From assembly GCA_964496245.1 (NCBI GenBank), contig CAZBZG010000021.1, positions 1 to 27,531 of the forward strand: DNA of 27,531 bases, given 5' to 3'. Numbering within the stretch: the first letter of the stretch is position 1; every line of letters begins with the position of its first letter. This DNA comes from CAZBZG01 sp964496245. Lineage in GTDB: Bacteria > Planctomycetota > SZUA-567. This document shows positions 1-8,820 of this stretch, piece by piece. The notes beneath the pieces are model-generated. The model was given only the letters and a program-made list of their open reading frames with translations, made no database searches and was not told the DNA's origin. The position numbers and the translations under genes are program-made.

Positions 1-302
1 GGTTCAGACCGTCGTGAGACAGGTCGGTCCCTATCTGCCGTGGGCGTAGGAAGATTGAGGAGAACTGACTTTAGTACGAGAGGACTTAGTCGGACGGACC
101 TCTGGTGTTCCAGTTGTACCGCCAGGTGCAGCGCTGGGTAGCCACGTCCGGAACGGATAAACGCTGAAAGCATCTAAGCGTGAAGCCAGCTCCAAGATCA
201 GTCTTCCCTGAAGGCCACTCGAAGACTACGAGTTTGATAGGCCGGGTGTGTAAGGCGGAAACGTCCTTAGCTAACCGGTACTAATCGGCCGTTCGACTTG
301 AT
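1..302 (+). rRNA. 23S ribosomal RNA, 3' end (partial)
   Basis: This is the last roughly 300 nt of a bacterial large-subunit rRNA; its 5' part lies outside the window. The peptidyl-transferase segment with GTCGTGAGACAG is at about 11-22. The sarcin-ricin loop AGTACGAGAGGAC is at 73-85. The conserved 3' segments GATAGGCCGGGTGTGTAAG (236-254) and CTAACCGGTACTAATCGGCC (270-289) follow. The exact 3' end is not visible as a signal and is placed near 302 from the usual distance after the ACTAAT segment. It is followed by 5S rRNA on the same strand, the usual bacterial order. Confidence 0.96.
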
Positions 303-440
303 CGCAACACTTTCGGTCTCCGCTCGCAACGTTCATACGCTCGGTGACGGCGCGCGACGACACGGTTTGTATGCGTGAATGCTAGGACGCCTCGGCGGTC
401 CGTGGAGCGTTGCGGAGCCGGGTGAGGCGTCTTCCAAGGT
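303..440 (+). other. 23S-5S internal transcribed spacer
   Basis: A spacer of about 140 nt with no tRNA that I can recognise. It contains an inverted repeat, GACGCCTC (387-394) with GAGGCGTC (424-431), which could form a processing stem just ahead of 5S rRNA. That role is an inference. Confidence 0.6.
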
Positions 441-550
441 TCCCCGGTGGCTTTTGCGGAGGGGCCACGCCTGTTCCCATTCCGAACACAGAAGCTAAGC
501 CCTCCAGCGCCGATGGTACTGGAAACGGGAGAGTAGGCCGCTGCCGGGAC
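441..550 (+). rRNA. rrf: 5S ribosomal RNA
   Basis: The 5S hallmarks are present in order: the loop segment GTTCCCATTCCGAACACAGA, then AAGCTAAGCCCTCCAGCGCC, GATGGTACT, and GGGAGAGTAGG near the 3' end. The two ends pair (CCCGGTGG at 443-450 with the CCGCTGCCGGG segment at 539-549), giving helix I and a length near 110 nt. The ends are set from this helix and may be off by a few bases. Confidence 0.95.
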
Positions 551-556
551 TTTCTT

Positions 557-590
557 GAGCCCCGCCTCGTACGAGGCGGGGCTCTTTTTT
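557..590 (+). terminator. Intrinsic terminator of the rRNA operon
   Basis: GAGCCCCGCCTCGT (557-570) is followed directly by its exact reverse complement (571-584) and then six T (585-590). The hairpin has a 12-bp GC-rich stem, a GTAC loop and a U-tract. It lies 6 nt after the 5S rRNA end, which fits the end of the ribosomal transcript. Confidence 0.93.
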
Positions 591-667
591 GTTGCGCGGA
601 CCCCGGGGACGCGTACAAGTAGCCTGTACGACCCGTACTCGGCACGATGCCAGAGAGGAGATCGACG

Positions 668-1729
668 ATGGCGAAGACCCTACGCATCGGAATCGTTGGC
701 ACGGGATGGCCGGGGCGCTCGCACGCCAAGGCCTTCGAAGAGCTCAAGGGCGCCCGGGTGACCGCGGTCAGCGACATCGACGGCGAGCGCCGCCAGGCGT
801 TCATGGAGCAGTTCGGCGACATGGAGACCTATGCCGACTACAAGGAGATGCTCAACCAGGCGGAGCTCGATGCCGTGGTAAACGCCTTGCCCACGGGCAT
901 GCACTACCGCACCACGCGGGACATTCTCAACGCCGGCTGTCACGTGCTCTGCGAGAAGCCGCCGACTACGAACGCCTCGGATATGAAGAAGCTGGCAGCA
1001 CTGGCCAAGCGCAAGCGCTTGGTTTACTCCTTCTGCCGGCAGCCGCGCTACGAGCCCAATCGACTGGAAGCCAAGCGGCTGGTGGAGCGGGGGGCCATCG
1101 GCGACGTCTACTGCGCGGAGAGCGCGTGGATTCGCTGCCGGGGGATCCCGCTCGGCGCGGGCGGATGGTTCGTGAACAAGAAGAAGGGGGGCGGGGTGCT
1201 CCTGGATCTCGGGATCCACGTGATCGACAACGTCTGGTTCGTGATGGGCTGTCCGCGGCCGGTGGAGGTGCTGTGCGGCACGTATTGCGCTTTCTCGCAC
1301 CTCGCGCCCAGGGGCGTCAGCTACACGGCCGAGGACGCGGTCATGGGCCAGATTCGCTTCGCCGACGGCGCGATGCTGCGCATCATGACGTCGTTCGCGC
1401 TGAACACGGGCGGTCCAGACGTAGCGAACGCCGAAGGACGCGTGCGGCCCGAGTGGGGCGAAGGCCGGCTCTACGGCAGCAAGGGGGGCCTTGACATCAA
1501 TGCGGGCAAGCTGCTCGCGGGGCGCAAGGACGGCGTGGACGTAAGGCCGCTCAAGCCGAAGAGCAAGCTCGCGCCCTTCACCGCGCAGAACAAGACGTTT
1601 GTCCAGGCCATCCGCTCCGGCGGGCAGCCGGGCAACACGGCCGAGCACGCGGTCCGGCTCATGCAGATGCTGGATGCGCTCAAGAAGTCCGGCGACACCG
1701 GCAGAGCGGTGCGCATCCGCAGCCGGTAG
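668..1729 (+). CDS. Gfo/Idh/MocA family NAD(P)-dependent oxidoreductase
   Basis: A 353-residue protein with the usual two-domain layout of this family, which oxidises or reduces sugars, inositols and their derivatives. The N-terminal Rossmann fold carries the dinucleotide loop GTGWPGRSHA at residues 11-20. The conserved EKP motif is at 96-98; its lysine normally takes part in catalysis. The C-terminal domain has GGG (174-176) followed by D180, H184 and D187, matching the GGGxxxDxxxH active-site signature. There is no signal peptide, so it should be cytoplasmic. I chose ATG 668 because GAGAGGAG (653-660) sits 7 nt upstream; the in-frame ATG at 647 would place that ribosome-binding site inside the gene. 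The next gene begins 7 nt after the stop. The substrate is unknown, but the surrounding carbohydrate genes suggest a sugar or uronate. Confidence 0.92.
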   Translation: MAKTLRIGIVGTGWPGRSHAKAFEELKGARVTAVSDIDGERRQAFMEQFGDMETYADYKEMLNQAELDAVVNALPTGMHYRTTRDILNAGCHVLCEKPPTTNASDMKKLAALAKRKRLVYSFCRQPRYEPNRLEAKRLVERGAIGDVYCAESAWIRCRGIPLGAGGWFVNKKKGGGVLLDLGIHVIDNVWFVMGCPRPVEVLCGTYCAFSHLAPRGVSYTAEDAVMGQIRFADGAMLRIMTSFALNTGGPDVANAEGRVRPEWGEGRLYGSKGGLDINAGKLLAGRKDGVDVRPLKPKSKLAPFTAQNKTFVQAIRSGGQPGNTAEHAVRLMQMLDALKKSGDTGRAVRIRSR

Positions 1730-1736
1730 GTCTTGC

Positions 1737-2375
1737 ATGCACATGGATGCGACCGAAGAAGCCGAAGTCAGAGCGTGGCGGCGGAAGCGCTTCTGGCGGT
1801 TCGTGGGGACCGGTGTCCTGGCGGCCGTCATCGGGGTCTCGCTCTTCTACGCGGCCATGCTTCCCGTGGGCGTGGGCGCGATCATTGTGGGCCGGAACAT
1901 GCCCAGCACCGAAGGTGCGCGTTTCTTCTTTTCGTCCATGGGTGTGGTCGCCTGCCTCGTCTGCTTCGTGGTGTCCTGGCTCGTGGGGGGCCTTCGTTTC
2001 ACGGCGTCCGCCCGCTGGGCCTGCCCCACGGCCTATCTCGCGATCTGGCTCGTGCACGCGCCCCTGGTCTACTGGATCGTGAAGAAGCAGGAGGTGCCCG
2101 CGGTGCTCTTCCTCCTGCTGGCCTGCGTGGCGCTGACCTTCCTGGGCGGGGATTTGGGCGATCGCCGCCGCGACCGCCGGCAGGCGCGCCAGATGGAGGC
2201 CGAAGCCGAGGCAGAGGATCGGGCCCTGACGGACGCGCTGCGAAAGCGAGCCGGCTGGGCGCCGACGCCGACCGAGCCGGCGCGCGACCCGAGGCGCCGT
2301 GCGCCCCCCTCGAACCCCAGGAAGCCACCCAAGCCGGTCCGGAAACCGCCGCCCCCGCCAGAATGGCGGCAATGA
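1737..2375 (+). CDS. Hypothetical four-helix membrane protein with proline-rich tail
   Basis: A protein of about 212 residues with no family I recognise. A short charged N-terminus is followed by four hydrophobic segments, at roughly residues 20-50, 61-84, 94-117 and 120-139. A highly charged stretch comes next (GDRRRDRRQ, then a run rich in E, A and D), and then a proline/arginine-rich C-terminus ending PPPPPEWRQ. By the positive-inside rule the tail should be cytoplasmic. The start is uncertain: ATG 1737 and ATG 1743 are both in frame and neither has a strong ribosome-binding site. It begins 7 nt after the oxidoreductase stop, so the two are probably co-transcribed. It converges on the cysteine synthase gene, 82 nt away, and I see no clear terminator between them. 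Confidence 0.7.
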   Translation: MHMDATEEAEVRAWRRKRFWRFVGTGVLAAVIGVSLFYAAMLPVGVGAIIVGRNMPSTEGARFFFSSMGVVACLVCFVVSWLVGGLRFTASARWACPTAYLAIWLVHAPLVYWIVKKQEVPAVLFLLLACVALTFLGGDLGDRRRDRRQARQMEAEAEAEDRALTDALRKRAGWAPTPTEPARDPRRRAPPSNPRKPPKPVRKPPPPPEWRQ

Positions 2376-2457
2376 CTGGCCTGACGGCCGGACGGGGTGG
2401 TGTTGGGCAGCCGGTAGGCCGTCGGAGGCGGGGAGAACCGCGTGCCCGTCGGCCGGG

Positions 2458-3366
2458 TTACAGCAACGCGGTGGAGAAGTACCGCTCCGCTCGGTCCGGC
2501 AGCACGGTGACCACATGCTTGCCCGCCCCGAGGCGCTTGGCCACACGCAGGGCGGCGTGCACGTTCGCGCCCGCGCTCGTCCCGCAGAGCGCGCCTTCGA
2601 CCCGGGCCAGGAGGCGGGTGGTCTCCACGGCCTGCTCGTCGGTCACGGTTAGCACCTCATCGATCAGGGACGTGTCGAGCACGTCCGGCACGAACCCGTC
2701 GCCGATGCCCTGGATCCTGTGGAGACCGGGCTCATGGCCGAGCAGGGCGGCCGATGCGGCCGGCTCCACCGCCACCACCAGGACGTTACGGTCGTAGTCC
2801 TTCAGGAACTTGCCCACGCCGCCGAGCGTGCCGCCCGACCCCACGCCGGCCACGAACGCGTCGATGTGTCCTTCCATCTGCCGCCAGATCTCCGGGCCCG
2901 TCGTGCGATAGTGGATCTCGGGGTTGTGCGGATTGGTGAACTGGGAGATCCGGAAGTAGGTCTCGGGCGCCTCGGCCACCATGGCTTCCATCCTGCGAAT
3001 GGCGCCGGCCAGGCTCTCGGCCGCTGGTGTGGGGACGAGCTCGCCCCCGAGCGCCCGGATGATCTTCTTGCGTTCCTCGGACATGTCCTCGGGCATGACG
3101 ATGATGACGCGGTACCCCTTGCGCGCGCCTACGAAAGCTACGCCGATACCTGTGTTCCCGCTCGTGGCTTCGATCAGGGTCATGCCCCGGCGGAGCGTCC
3201 CCTCGCGTTCGGCCGTGATGATGATGTGCTTGGCCACCCGGTCCTTGATGGACCCGCCGGGATTGAGAAACTCGGCCTTGGCGAGAATCGGTTGGGGGCC
3301 GAGTTGACTCAGGTGGAGGAGCGGTGTGTTGCCGATCGTGGAGAGGATGTCCGAGTAGTATTCCAT
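2458..3366 (-). CDS. cysK: Cysteine synthase (O-acetylserine sulfhydrylase)
   Basis: A 302-residue fold-type II PLP enzyme that makes cysteine from O-acetylserine and sulfide in the cytoplasm. The Schiff-base lysine is K41 in NPGGSIKDRVA. The substrate-binding loop TSGNTG is at 68-73, the phosphate-binding loop GSGGT at 176-180, and the C-terminal CGTSAGAN is intact. The HRIQGIGDGFVP segment and the ERYFST ending resemble CysK more than CysM. ATG 3366 is preceded by GAGG (complement of 3375-3378) at 8 nt spacing, and the product then starts at the usual position just before the IGNTPL motif. It lies 56 nt downstream of the GH1 gene and is probably in the same transcript. Its link to sugar metabolism is unclear; it may be simple housekeeping. 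Confidence 0.94.
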   Translation of the reverse strand: MEYYSDILSTIGNTPLLHLSQLGPQPILAKAEFLNPGGSIKDRVAKHIIITAEREGTLRRGMTLIEATSGNTGIGVAFVGARKGYRVIIVMPEDMSEERKKIIRALGGELVPTPAAESLAGAIRRMEAMVAEAPETYFRISQFTNPHNPEIHYRTTGPEIWRQMEGHIDAFVAGVGSGGTLGGVGKFLKDYDRNVLVVAVEPAASAALLGHEPGLHRIQGIGDGFVPDVLDTSLIDEVLTVTDEQAVETTRLLARVEGALCGTSAGANVHAALRVAKRLGAGKHVVTVLPDRAERYFSTALL

Positions 3367-3422
3367 GGTCACGACCTCGCAGAAGAGCTTGGGCGGATCC
3401 GCGTCCGCCCCGCGGCAGCAGA

Positions 3423-4679
3423 TCAATCGTCGGCCGTGCCGTTGCGGCCGGCGATGCGGCTGTAGAGATGGGCGATGGGGCGTGTGCGGCGGAAGCGGTC
3501 CCTGTCGTTGAAATCCACTGAGAGGAGTCCGAACTTCTTGGTCAGGCCCTCTCCGAACTCGAAATTGTCCAGGAGCGACCAGTAGAAGTAGCCGCGCACA
3601 TCCACGCCCTGCGTGATCGCCGCATGACAGTGGCGCACGTGTTCGCAGAAATACTGGTTGCGCAGGGCTTCGTCCATGGTGGCTACACCGTTCTCCGTGA
3701 TATAGATGGGCAGGCCCGTGCGGTCGACCACCTCGCGCAGGCAGGAGGCGAGCCAGGCGGGATCCTGCTCCCACATGTCGTCGTAGTCGCCGCCGGAGGC
3801 TTCGAGCACCTCGGGCGTGAACCCCGTAATCGGACTGAGTCCGTTGAATCCCTTCATCCGCATGCGGCCGTAGTAGTTGACGCCCACGAAGTCCAGCACG
3901 GGCCGCCCGTCGTAGCGGAGGAACTTCTCGAGCCCCCACCGGTCGAAGAAACGGTTTGCCACGAACGCGCTCAGGCGGTCGATGGGGTGCCAGCGGCGGA
4001 AGGAGAGGAAGCGTTTGAAGTGCTTGGTGACGCCGACCTGCGCGTCGGGATACCGGGACTTGATGGCCTCCGCAGCGAGGGCGTGTCCCCGCCGCAGGTT
4101 GTCGACGACGCGGAAGCACTCGAGGAAGCGTCCGCGCCGGCGGGGGGGGAACTCGCCCATGATGTAGGCCATGACCGCGTAGACCATGGGTTCGTTGATG
4201 GTGATCCAGAACCGCACCTCGCCGTCGGTCATGGCGGCCACTTGATCGGCGAAGTCGGCGAAGAGGTGAGGCGCTTCGTCCGACAGCCAGCCGCCGCGGG
4301 CGGCCAGCCACGCGGGGCAGTTGAAGTGGAAGAGCGTGAGGAACGGCGTGATCCCGTGGCCGCGCAGTTCGGCCAGCATCTCCATGTAGCGGAAGGCGGT
4401 CTCGCGGTCGAACTCGGCGCGCGGTTCGCGCTGGAGGCGGCCCCAGTCGAAGCCGAGCCGATAAGCGTTCTGGTTCATGTCGGCGAGTCGCCTAAAGTCG
4501 AAGCGGTAGCGGCGCCAGTGGTTCGGCCCGTCGTCGGGTCGTGTGCCGTCCCGGGCCACGAAATCCCGCCACTCGTTGAGCGTCTCGCCCTCCACTTGGA
4601 CGGGGCTCGTTCCCGAGCCCCAGAGGAAACCGGGTGGAAAGGAGGGCAGATCCTGGAGGCTGTCGTCCGGGCGCTCCAT
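3423..4679 (-). CDS. Family 1 glycoside hydrolase (beta-glucosidase-like)
   Basis: A 418-residue (beta/alpha)8 retaining glycosidase without a signal peptide, so probably cytoplasmic and acting on imported oligosaccharides. The N-terminal signature FLWGSGTSPVQVEG is at 18-31. The acid/base is E163 in WITINEPMV, the nucleophile is E329 in IYITENGVA, and the conserved SLLDNFEFG is at 368-376. It is slightly shorter than typical GH1 enzymes (about 440-480 residues). The substrate-pocket motif is the variant LTLFHFNCPAWL rather than the more usual LTLHHWDLP. An in-frame ATG at 4736 would add 19 residues (437 in all). I prefer 4679 because the GH1 signature then sits at its usual distance and a possible promoter overlaps the longer start. 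Family assignment is firm; beta-glucoside specificity is only the family default. Confidence 0.92.
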   Translation of the reverse strand: MERPDDSLQDLPSFPPGFLWGSGTSPVQVEGETLNEWRDFVARDGTRPDDGPNHWRRYRFDFRRLADMNQNAYRLGFDWGRLQREPRAEFDRETAFRYMEMLAELRGHGITPFLTLFHFNCPAWLAARGGWLSDEAPHLFADFADQVAAMTDGEVRFWITINEPMVYAVMAYIMGEFPPRRRGRFLECFRVVDNLRRGHALAAEAIKSRYPDAQVGVTKHFKRFLSFRRWHPIDRLSAFVANRFFDRWGLEKFLRYDGRPVLDFVGVNYYGRMRMKGFNGLSPITGFTPEVLEASGGDYDDMWEQDPAWLASCLREVVDRTGLPIYITENGVATMDEALRNQYFCEHVRHCHAAITQGVDVRGYFYWSLLDNFEFGEGLTKKFGLLSVDFNDRDRFRRTRPIAHLYSRIAGRNGTADD

Positions 4680-4720
4680 CGCATCCCCGATGCGCCAGCG
4701 GCGCAGAAACGAAAGGAACG

Positions 4721-4748
4721 AGGATAGCACCCCCATTGTCGTTGTCAA
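4721..4748 (-). promoter_or_regulatory. Possible sigma70-like promoter for GH1-cysK
   Basis: Read on the minus strand, TTGACA (complement of 4743-4748) is followed after 16 nt by TATCCT (complement of 4721-4726). The -35 matches the consensus fully and the -10 matches at four of six positions. It would start transcription just upstream of ATG 4679 and make GH1-cysK independent of the operon upstream. The evidence is consensus matching only. Confidence 0.35.
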
Positions 4749-4762
4749 GCGTTCGACAGGCG

Positions 4763-7700
4763 TCAGAGCGGGCGGAAGACCACGGTGCGGCCGGCCAGCA
4801 GATCGGCCGTGGCCTGCTTCACACGGCCGCGACCGCCCGGTGCCACGGTCAAGGTCAGGGCCACGGCCCGGTCGATGGGGGCCTCGAGCCGAACCGCGTA
4901 CGAACCGTCCGGCCGCACGGAGATGGCGGCGGTGGTTGGACGCGAGAATCGCACCGTCCATGTGGTCCGACGTTCCAAGCTGGCCTCGCGCACGTCCACG
5001 CACGCCACGCTGCGAAGCCCCATGGGACCGAGGCGGAAGACGGCCAGCAGGCCGTCGAGGCGGATCCGGCGGCCGCCAAAGGTGCCTGCGAACGACCCCG
5101 CCTGCGGCCGGCTCGCCAGGAAGTCCGTATGCCCGCCCCCGAGGTCGAGGTGCACCACGCCGCCGCCCTCCGGCGGTACGGGGCTGAGGCGTTCGACAGC
5201 GGGGTCCGGGATGACGACGGATCGGTCATCAGCGCGTGTTGCGTCTTCGGCAACAGGTCGCCACACCAGGTCGGCGAGTCCCGGCTGCCGTACGCTCCGT
5301 CGGATCGATAGGAGACGCTTGCCAGTGGACGTCGGCCCGTTTTGAGCGACCGTCTGCCGCGGCACGAGGCCGAGAGACAGGCGGCCCGCAGCATGCGGGC
5401 CCAGGGCGAAACGCTGGACGAGTGAGGTGTGCGCGTTCTTGTCTTGGTTGCGCTGTGTGCTGCGGAGCGCATCTGCGATGTAGAGGTACGGTTGCCGCCC
5501 CTTGGCCAGGAAGACTCGGCGGACGACCTGAGCGGGTGCTTGACCGGGCGCGGTCACGCGCCACGCCACGGTGAGATGATCCCATCTCGGGGTGGTGATC
5601 CAGCGGTGCGGAAGCGGCGCGCCGCGTTCAGGAAGGGAGGCGGCCAGGGGCGGGAGTCCGTCGACACACACGGGCGCGCGCCAGTCGGGGATGCCGCCGG
5701 CAGGCTCCACCAGCAGGTCGTGCGTGCGGGTGGCGAGCAGGACGCCCCCGTAGCTCTGTGCGGCCCGGCTGCGCGTGGGCGAGAACCCGGCAGGCGCGTA
5801 CACGGCAGCCGCCACGTCAGCGCGATGCGCACGCAACACGTACAATCCTCCGTATACCCGCTCCTGGCTGGTCGCCGGTGTGCTGCGCTCCAGGGGTACG
5901 GCAGCCAGACCCTCGGGCCGGAAACGACGTAGGGCCAGACGCTCCGGGATGTGCTCCTCCGCCCAGGCCGCCATGTCGCGTTCCGCCATGGGGCGCGGTC
6001 GTGCGCCGAACCAGGGTACGCGTCCGTTTGGCAGCACGCGGTCGGCCAGGTAGGCGAGCAGTCGTTCGGCTGCCGCCGGCTGTGGCGCTGTACTCTCCGC
6101 CTCTCCGGTTTCCTGGCTTCGCAGCTTTGGGCGGTGTACCGAACCGATCGGCAGGGCCGACGGGGCAGGTCCGGGGGCAGCGTCCAATGGTGGACGGAGG
6201 CCGCGCAGGAGCCAGAGCGCGTGCAGGGTCTGGATCGCCTGGTCGTCTGTCACCCGGCCGGAGCCGTCGGGATTGACGTGCGCCTCCAGCTGGAGCGCGG
6301 CCAGGCGGGCGAGTTGCGCGGGCAAAGGGCCGGCGCGGCCGAGCGCGCCCAAGCGCGCGCGCACGGCAGCCAGGCGGAGGAGGACGCTTGGATCCAACGG
6401 AACGTTCTCGCCGCAACGTTCCAAGTGCGAAATCAGGTAGCGCTGATGGCGCACCAGGGCGCCGAGGCAATCGAGAAAGACGCCTTGTCCGGCTTCGGCC
6501 GAGAACGGGCCGGCGAGAAGCGCGGCCAATGCCTGAAGGCGCTGTGCGGCCAGTGCCGGGCGCCAGGTCGGGACGACGGGCCCCGCTTGCGGGGGGTGGG
6601 CCCGACTGAATCGCTGCCATTCGCGGAAACCTTGGAGCAAGGAGGCAAGGGAGGCGTGGTCCTGCGCGTCCCATGTCGCAGCTGATTGCTGCAGCGCGTC
6701 GAGTCGTACGCGTTGCAGGAAGGCCGGACGCGAAGCCGCGCGTTTCTCGGCTAGACGCGCAAGTTCGCCGAGTGCGAGTTCTGTCCCGTCCTGCGGTTCT
6801 GGCACGTCCGCCCCGTTCCGCTCGCGTCCGAGCTGGGCTGCGTTCCTGCCTCCTGCCGCGGCGTGTGCGGACAGGGCGTCGCGCAGACGGTCCTCAGGTG
6901 CCGCCCGCGTCTCCTTGAGCACCCAGGTCAGGCAGGCGGCTGCTTTACGGAATTCGCCGGCGTCCAGGTGTTCGTCCGCGTCGGCGAACAATCCCTGCAC
7001 AAGGGGAGCGGCCGGATGAACCCGGCCTCGCGTGAGGAGGCCCCGAATCGCAGCCTGGTCCGGCAAGGGGGCAGGCTGCGGGGCTTCGACCGCATACGTC
7101 TGGAGGGGCGTGCCGGACACCTGCAGCTGCAGGCGGACCGTGCCCAGCCTGACGGCCTGGGCGAATGCGTCTGCCCCGCAGGGCAGGCGTACGTGGCGCG
7201 TGCCAGTGGCGAGCCCGGACAGATCTCGCTGACAGAGCAGGCGGTCTGGGAATGCGCCATCGCCTGTGCCCGGTTCGGTAAACACGCGGAGCACGGCGTC
7301 CCGGAGGTGCGGTTGCCAGGTCGTCACTTGCACCTCTACGCTCCCCGCTTTATCGTCCGTCCACGTGCATGCGGACAGCGCTGTCTCCACGCCCAGAAGT
7401 ACGCCGAGGCCGCCGGTCAGATCCATGTTGCACTGCCGTCCGCCACCCATTTCGATTGACAGCCGGAGGGCCACGCGCGCGCCGCGCGCGCTGCATGCCG
7501 GCCCGATCTCGCCCCGCGACAGGGCGAGCTCTGTCACGCGGTGCTCCTGGTCGGTTGCCACGCGAACCCGCGCCCGGCTCTGCCAGGCGGGATTCCACTC
7601 CCAGCCGGTCCATTCTGCCGAGCGGATCCCGCCGTCGCGGGTCACCACCAGTTGTCGACGCACCCGGGGCGCGGGGCCGAATTGGATGGTGAGTTCTGTG

Positions 7701-8062
7701 TCAGCTCCGCTGTCCTGGCGGACCAGCAGGTAGACCGTGGTTGGATCGCAGGTCATGTGTGCGACCGGACCGCCGGCCGCGGGCGACGGATGCTGAGAGT
7801 GGGTGCGGGCCCCGTTTCGTTCCACGAAGGCGGGCAGCACTGTGCTGGGGGCGCGCCAGGCGAGGTCCACGGGTTTGCCGTCGACCGTGGGGGGCATGAG
7901 GGCATGCGGGATCACGGCCCGGGCGAGCGGCACGCGCGCCCGCTGGGACGCCCGGGCCTGGAGCGGGACGACAAGCATGAGCCACCCGATGACGGCCAGC
8001 AGGCAGCGGGACGGACACCAACGCCAGGGTGAGCCGCATGCGGTTGCGGGCCGCCGGGTCAT
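4763..8062 (-). CDS. Exported protein with CBM9-like and degenerate heparinase II/III-like domains
   Basis: A 1099-residue protein. Residues 1-38 form an export signal (arginine-rich start, hydrophobic LLAVIGWLMLVV, then ARA). Residues about 55-205 resemble a CBM9-like domain, with PPTVDGKPVDLAW at the start. An alpha-helical region follows (about 340-690); its LVRHQRYLISHLERCGEN and HVNPDGSGR segments resemble the toroid of heparinase II/III or alginate lyases. The C-terminal part has GGLYVLRA and GGVLLATRTHDLLVEPAGG, like the beta-sandwich of that family. The usual YH pair after the DGS segment is replaced by TDDQAIQTLH. The histidine-rich segment before the lyase beta-strand is replaced by SRAAQSYGG. 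It may therefore bind rather than cleave polysaccharide. ATG 8062 overlaps the stop of the upstream gene (ATGA). It is the last gene of a four-gene operon. The fold assignment is by eye and moderate. Confidence 0.6.
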   Translation of the reverse strand: MTRRPATACGSPWRWCPSRCLLAVIGWLMLVVPLQARASQRARVPLARAVIPHALMPPTVDGKPVDLAWRAPSTVLPAFVERNGARTHSQHPSPAAGGPVAHMTCDPTTVYLLVRQDSGADTELTIQFGPAPRVRRQLVVTRDGGIRSAEWTGWEWNPAWQSRARVRVATDQEHRVTELALSRGEIGPACSARGARVALRLSIEMGGGRQCNMDLTGGLGVLLGVETALSACTWTDDKAGSVEVQVTTWQPHLRDAVLRVFTEPGTGDGAFPDRLLCQRDLSGLATGTRHVRLPCGADAFAQAVRLGTVRLQLQVSGTPLQTYAVEAPQPAPLPDQAAIRGLLTRGRVHPAAPLVQGLFADADEHLDAGEFRKAAACLTWVLKETRAAPEDRLRDALSAHAAAGGRNAAQLGRERNGADVPEPQDGTELALGELARLAEKRAASRPAFLQRVRLDALQQSAATWDAQDHASLASLLQGFREWQRFSRAHPPQAGPVVPTWRPALAAQRLQALAALLAGPFSAEAGQGVFLDCLGALVRHQRYLISHLERCGENVPLDPSVLLRLAAVRARLGALGRAGPLPAQLARLAALQLEAHVNPDGSGRVTDDQAIQTLHALWLLRGLRPPLDAAPGPAPSALPIGSVHRPKLRSQETGEAESTAPQPAAAERLLAYLADRVLPNGRVPWFGARPRPMAERDMAAWAEEHIPERLALRRFRPEGLAAVPLERSTPATSQERVYGGLYVLRAHRADVAAAVYAPAGFSPTRSRAAQSYGGVLLATRTHDLLVEPAGGIPDWRAPVCVDGLPPLAASLPERGAPLPHRWITTPRWDHLTVAWRVTAPGQAPAQVVRRVFLAKGRQPYLYIADALRSTQRNQDKNAHTSLVQRFALGPHAAGRLSLGLVPRQTVAQNGPTSTGKRLLSIRRSVRQPGLADLVWRPVAEDATRADDRSVVIPDPAVERLSPVPPEGGGVVHLDLGGGHTDFLASRPQAGSFAGTFGGRRIRLDGLLAVFRLGPMGLRSVACVDVREASLERRTTWTVRFSRPTTAAISVRPDGSYAVRLEAPIDRAVALTLTVAPGGRGRVKQATADLLAGRTVVFRPL

Positions 8063-8820
8063 GGCGTTCGTCCGTCCGTCCTGGGCCCGGGAGGCGTTCC
8101 CGGCTCCGGGGGATCCCACAGGCGTTCGGCGCGGTGGGCGAGCGCTTCCCGCGCCCGTCTCAGAGGTACGCCGTTCACCGTGCTCGGCCAGGCGGGACGG
8201 GACATGCTCTGAACCACGTCCGCGACCACGCCGGCCGCGCGCGCGTCGCCAATGGCCGTGAGCGCGAGCGCCGCCCGGTACCGGACCGGCGGGGAAGGGT
8301 GGCGTGCGAGCGGACCCAGCAGCGCCATGCCCTCTTCGGGACGGAGCGCGGCCAGGCTCAGCGCTGCGTCGGCCGCCCAGGGGCCTCTGGCGATGCATTG
8401 GCGCAGAAAGCGCTCCACGAGCTGATTTCCCTTGCCGCAAATGGGCGCGCAGATCGAGACCACGCAGCTCTTGATCTCGGGATGCTTGTCCTCCCGGAAA
8501 CGCTCCAGAATGAGGCGGGTGAGCCGGTCGGCGTGTTCCGCGTGGCCCTGGTGCCGCGCGCGCGCTGCCTCGTGCGCCAAGACGCGCAGGGCCACCTGTC
8601 GGTCGTCCACGTAGACGCTGTTCAGCTTGCCCACGCAGTGGGCCTCGCCCAGCGCCCGGTAGTCCTCCAGGTACGGGTCGTCGCGGTAGGACCAGAGCAC
8701 GCGGCTCTCGCAACCTGTGCCGGCCAGGCCGACGAGCAGGCACAGCGCGAGCCGGCACCATTCGCTTGCGACGGGCGGGGTCCGGCGGTTGCGATGCGGA
8801 TCGTGGCGGGGACGGCTCAT
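8059..8820 (-). CDS. Putative lipoprotein with HEAT-like helical repeats
   Basis: A 253-residue protein. An arginine-rich start and a hydrophobic stretch (LALCLLVGLAG) lead to Cys37 in GTGC, a plausible though non-ideal lipobox. The mature part is helical. Residues about 150-205 (ADAALSLAALRPEEGMALL, then VRYRAALALTAIGDARA) have the spacing of HEAT or PBS-lyase-like repeats, which normally act as protein-binding scaffolds. The C-terminus is proline-rich. Both ends overlap neighbours by four bases (ATGA), so translation is probably coupled to the hydrolase gene upstream and the CBM9/heparinase-like gene downstream. I cannot assign a specific function. An accessory role on the envelope for its operon partners is an inference. 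Confidence 0.7.
   Translation of the reverse strand: MSRPRHDPHRNRRTPPVASEWCRLALCLLVGLAGTGCESRVLWSYRDDPYLEDYRALGEAHCVGKLNSVYVDDRQVALRVLAHEAARARHQGHAEHADRLTRLILERFREDKHPEIKSCVVSICAPICGKGNQLVERFLRQCIARGPWAADAALSLAALRPEEGMALLGPLARHPSPPVRYRAALALTAIGDARAAGVVADVVQSMSRPAWPSTVNGVPLRRAREALAHRAERLWDPPEPGTPPGPRTDGRTP

Noticed and set aside
303..440. A tRNA in the 23S-5S spacer
   Set aside because: No T-loop GTTCGA-type segment or cloverleaf pairing is visible on either strand.
613..629. GTACA-N7-TGTAC inverted repeat upstream of the Gfo/Idh/MocA gene as an operator
   Set aside because: The arms are only 5 bp and GTAC recurs several times nearby. There is no promoter of good quality to support a regulatory role.
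2376..2457. A bidirectional terminator between the convergent genes
   Set aside because: The region holds only imperfect GC-rich repeats with offset arms and no T-run on either strand.
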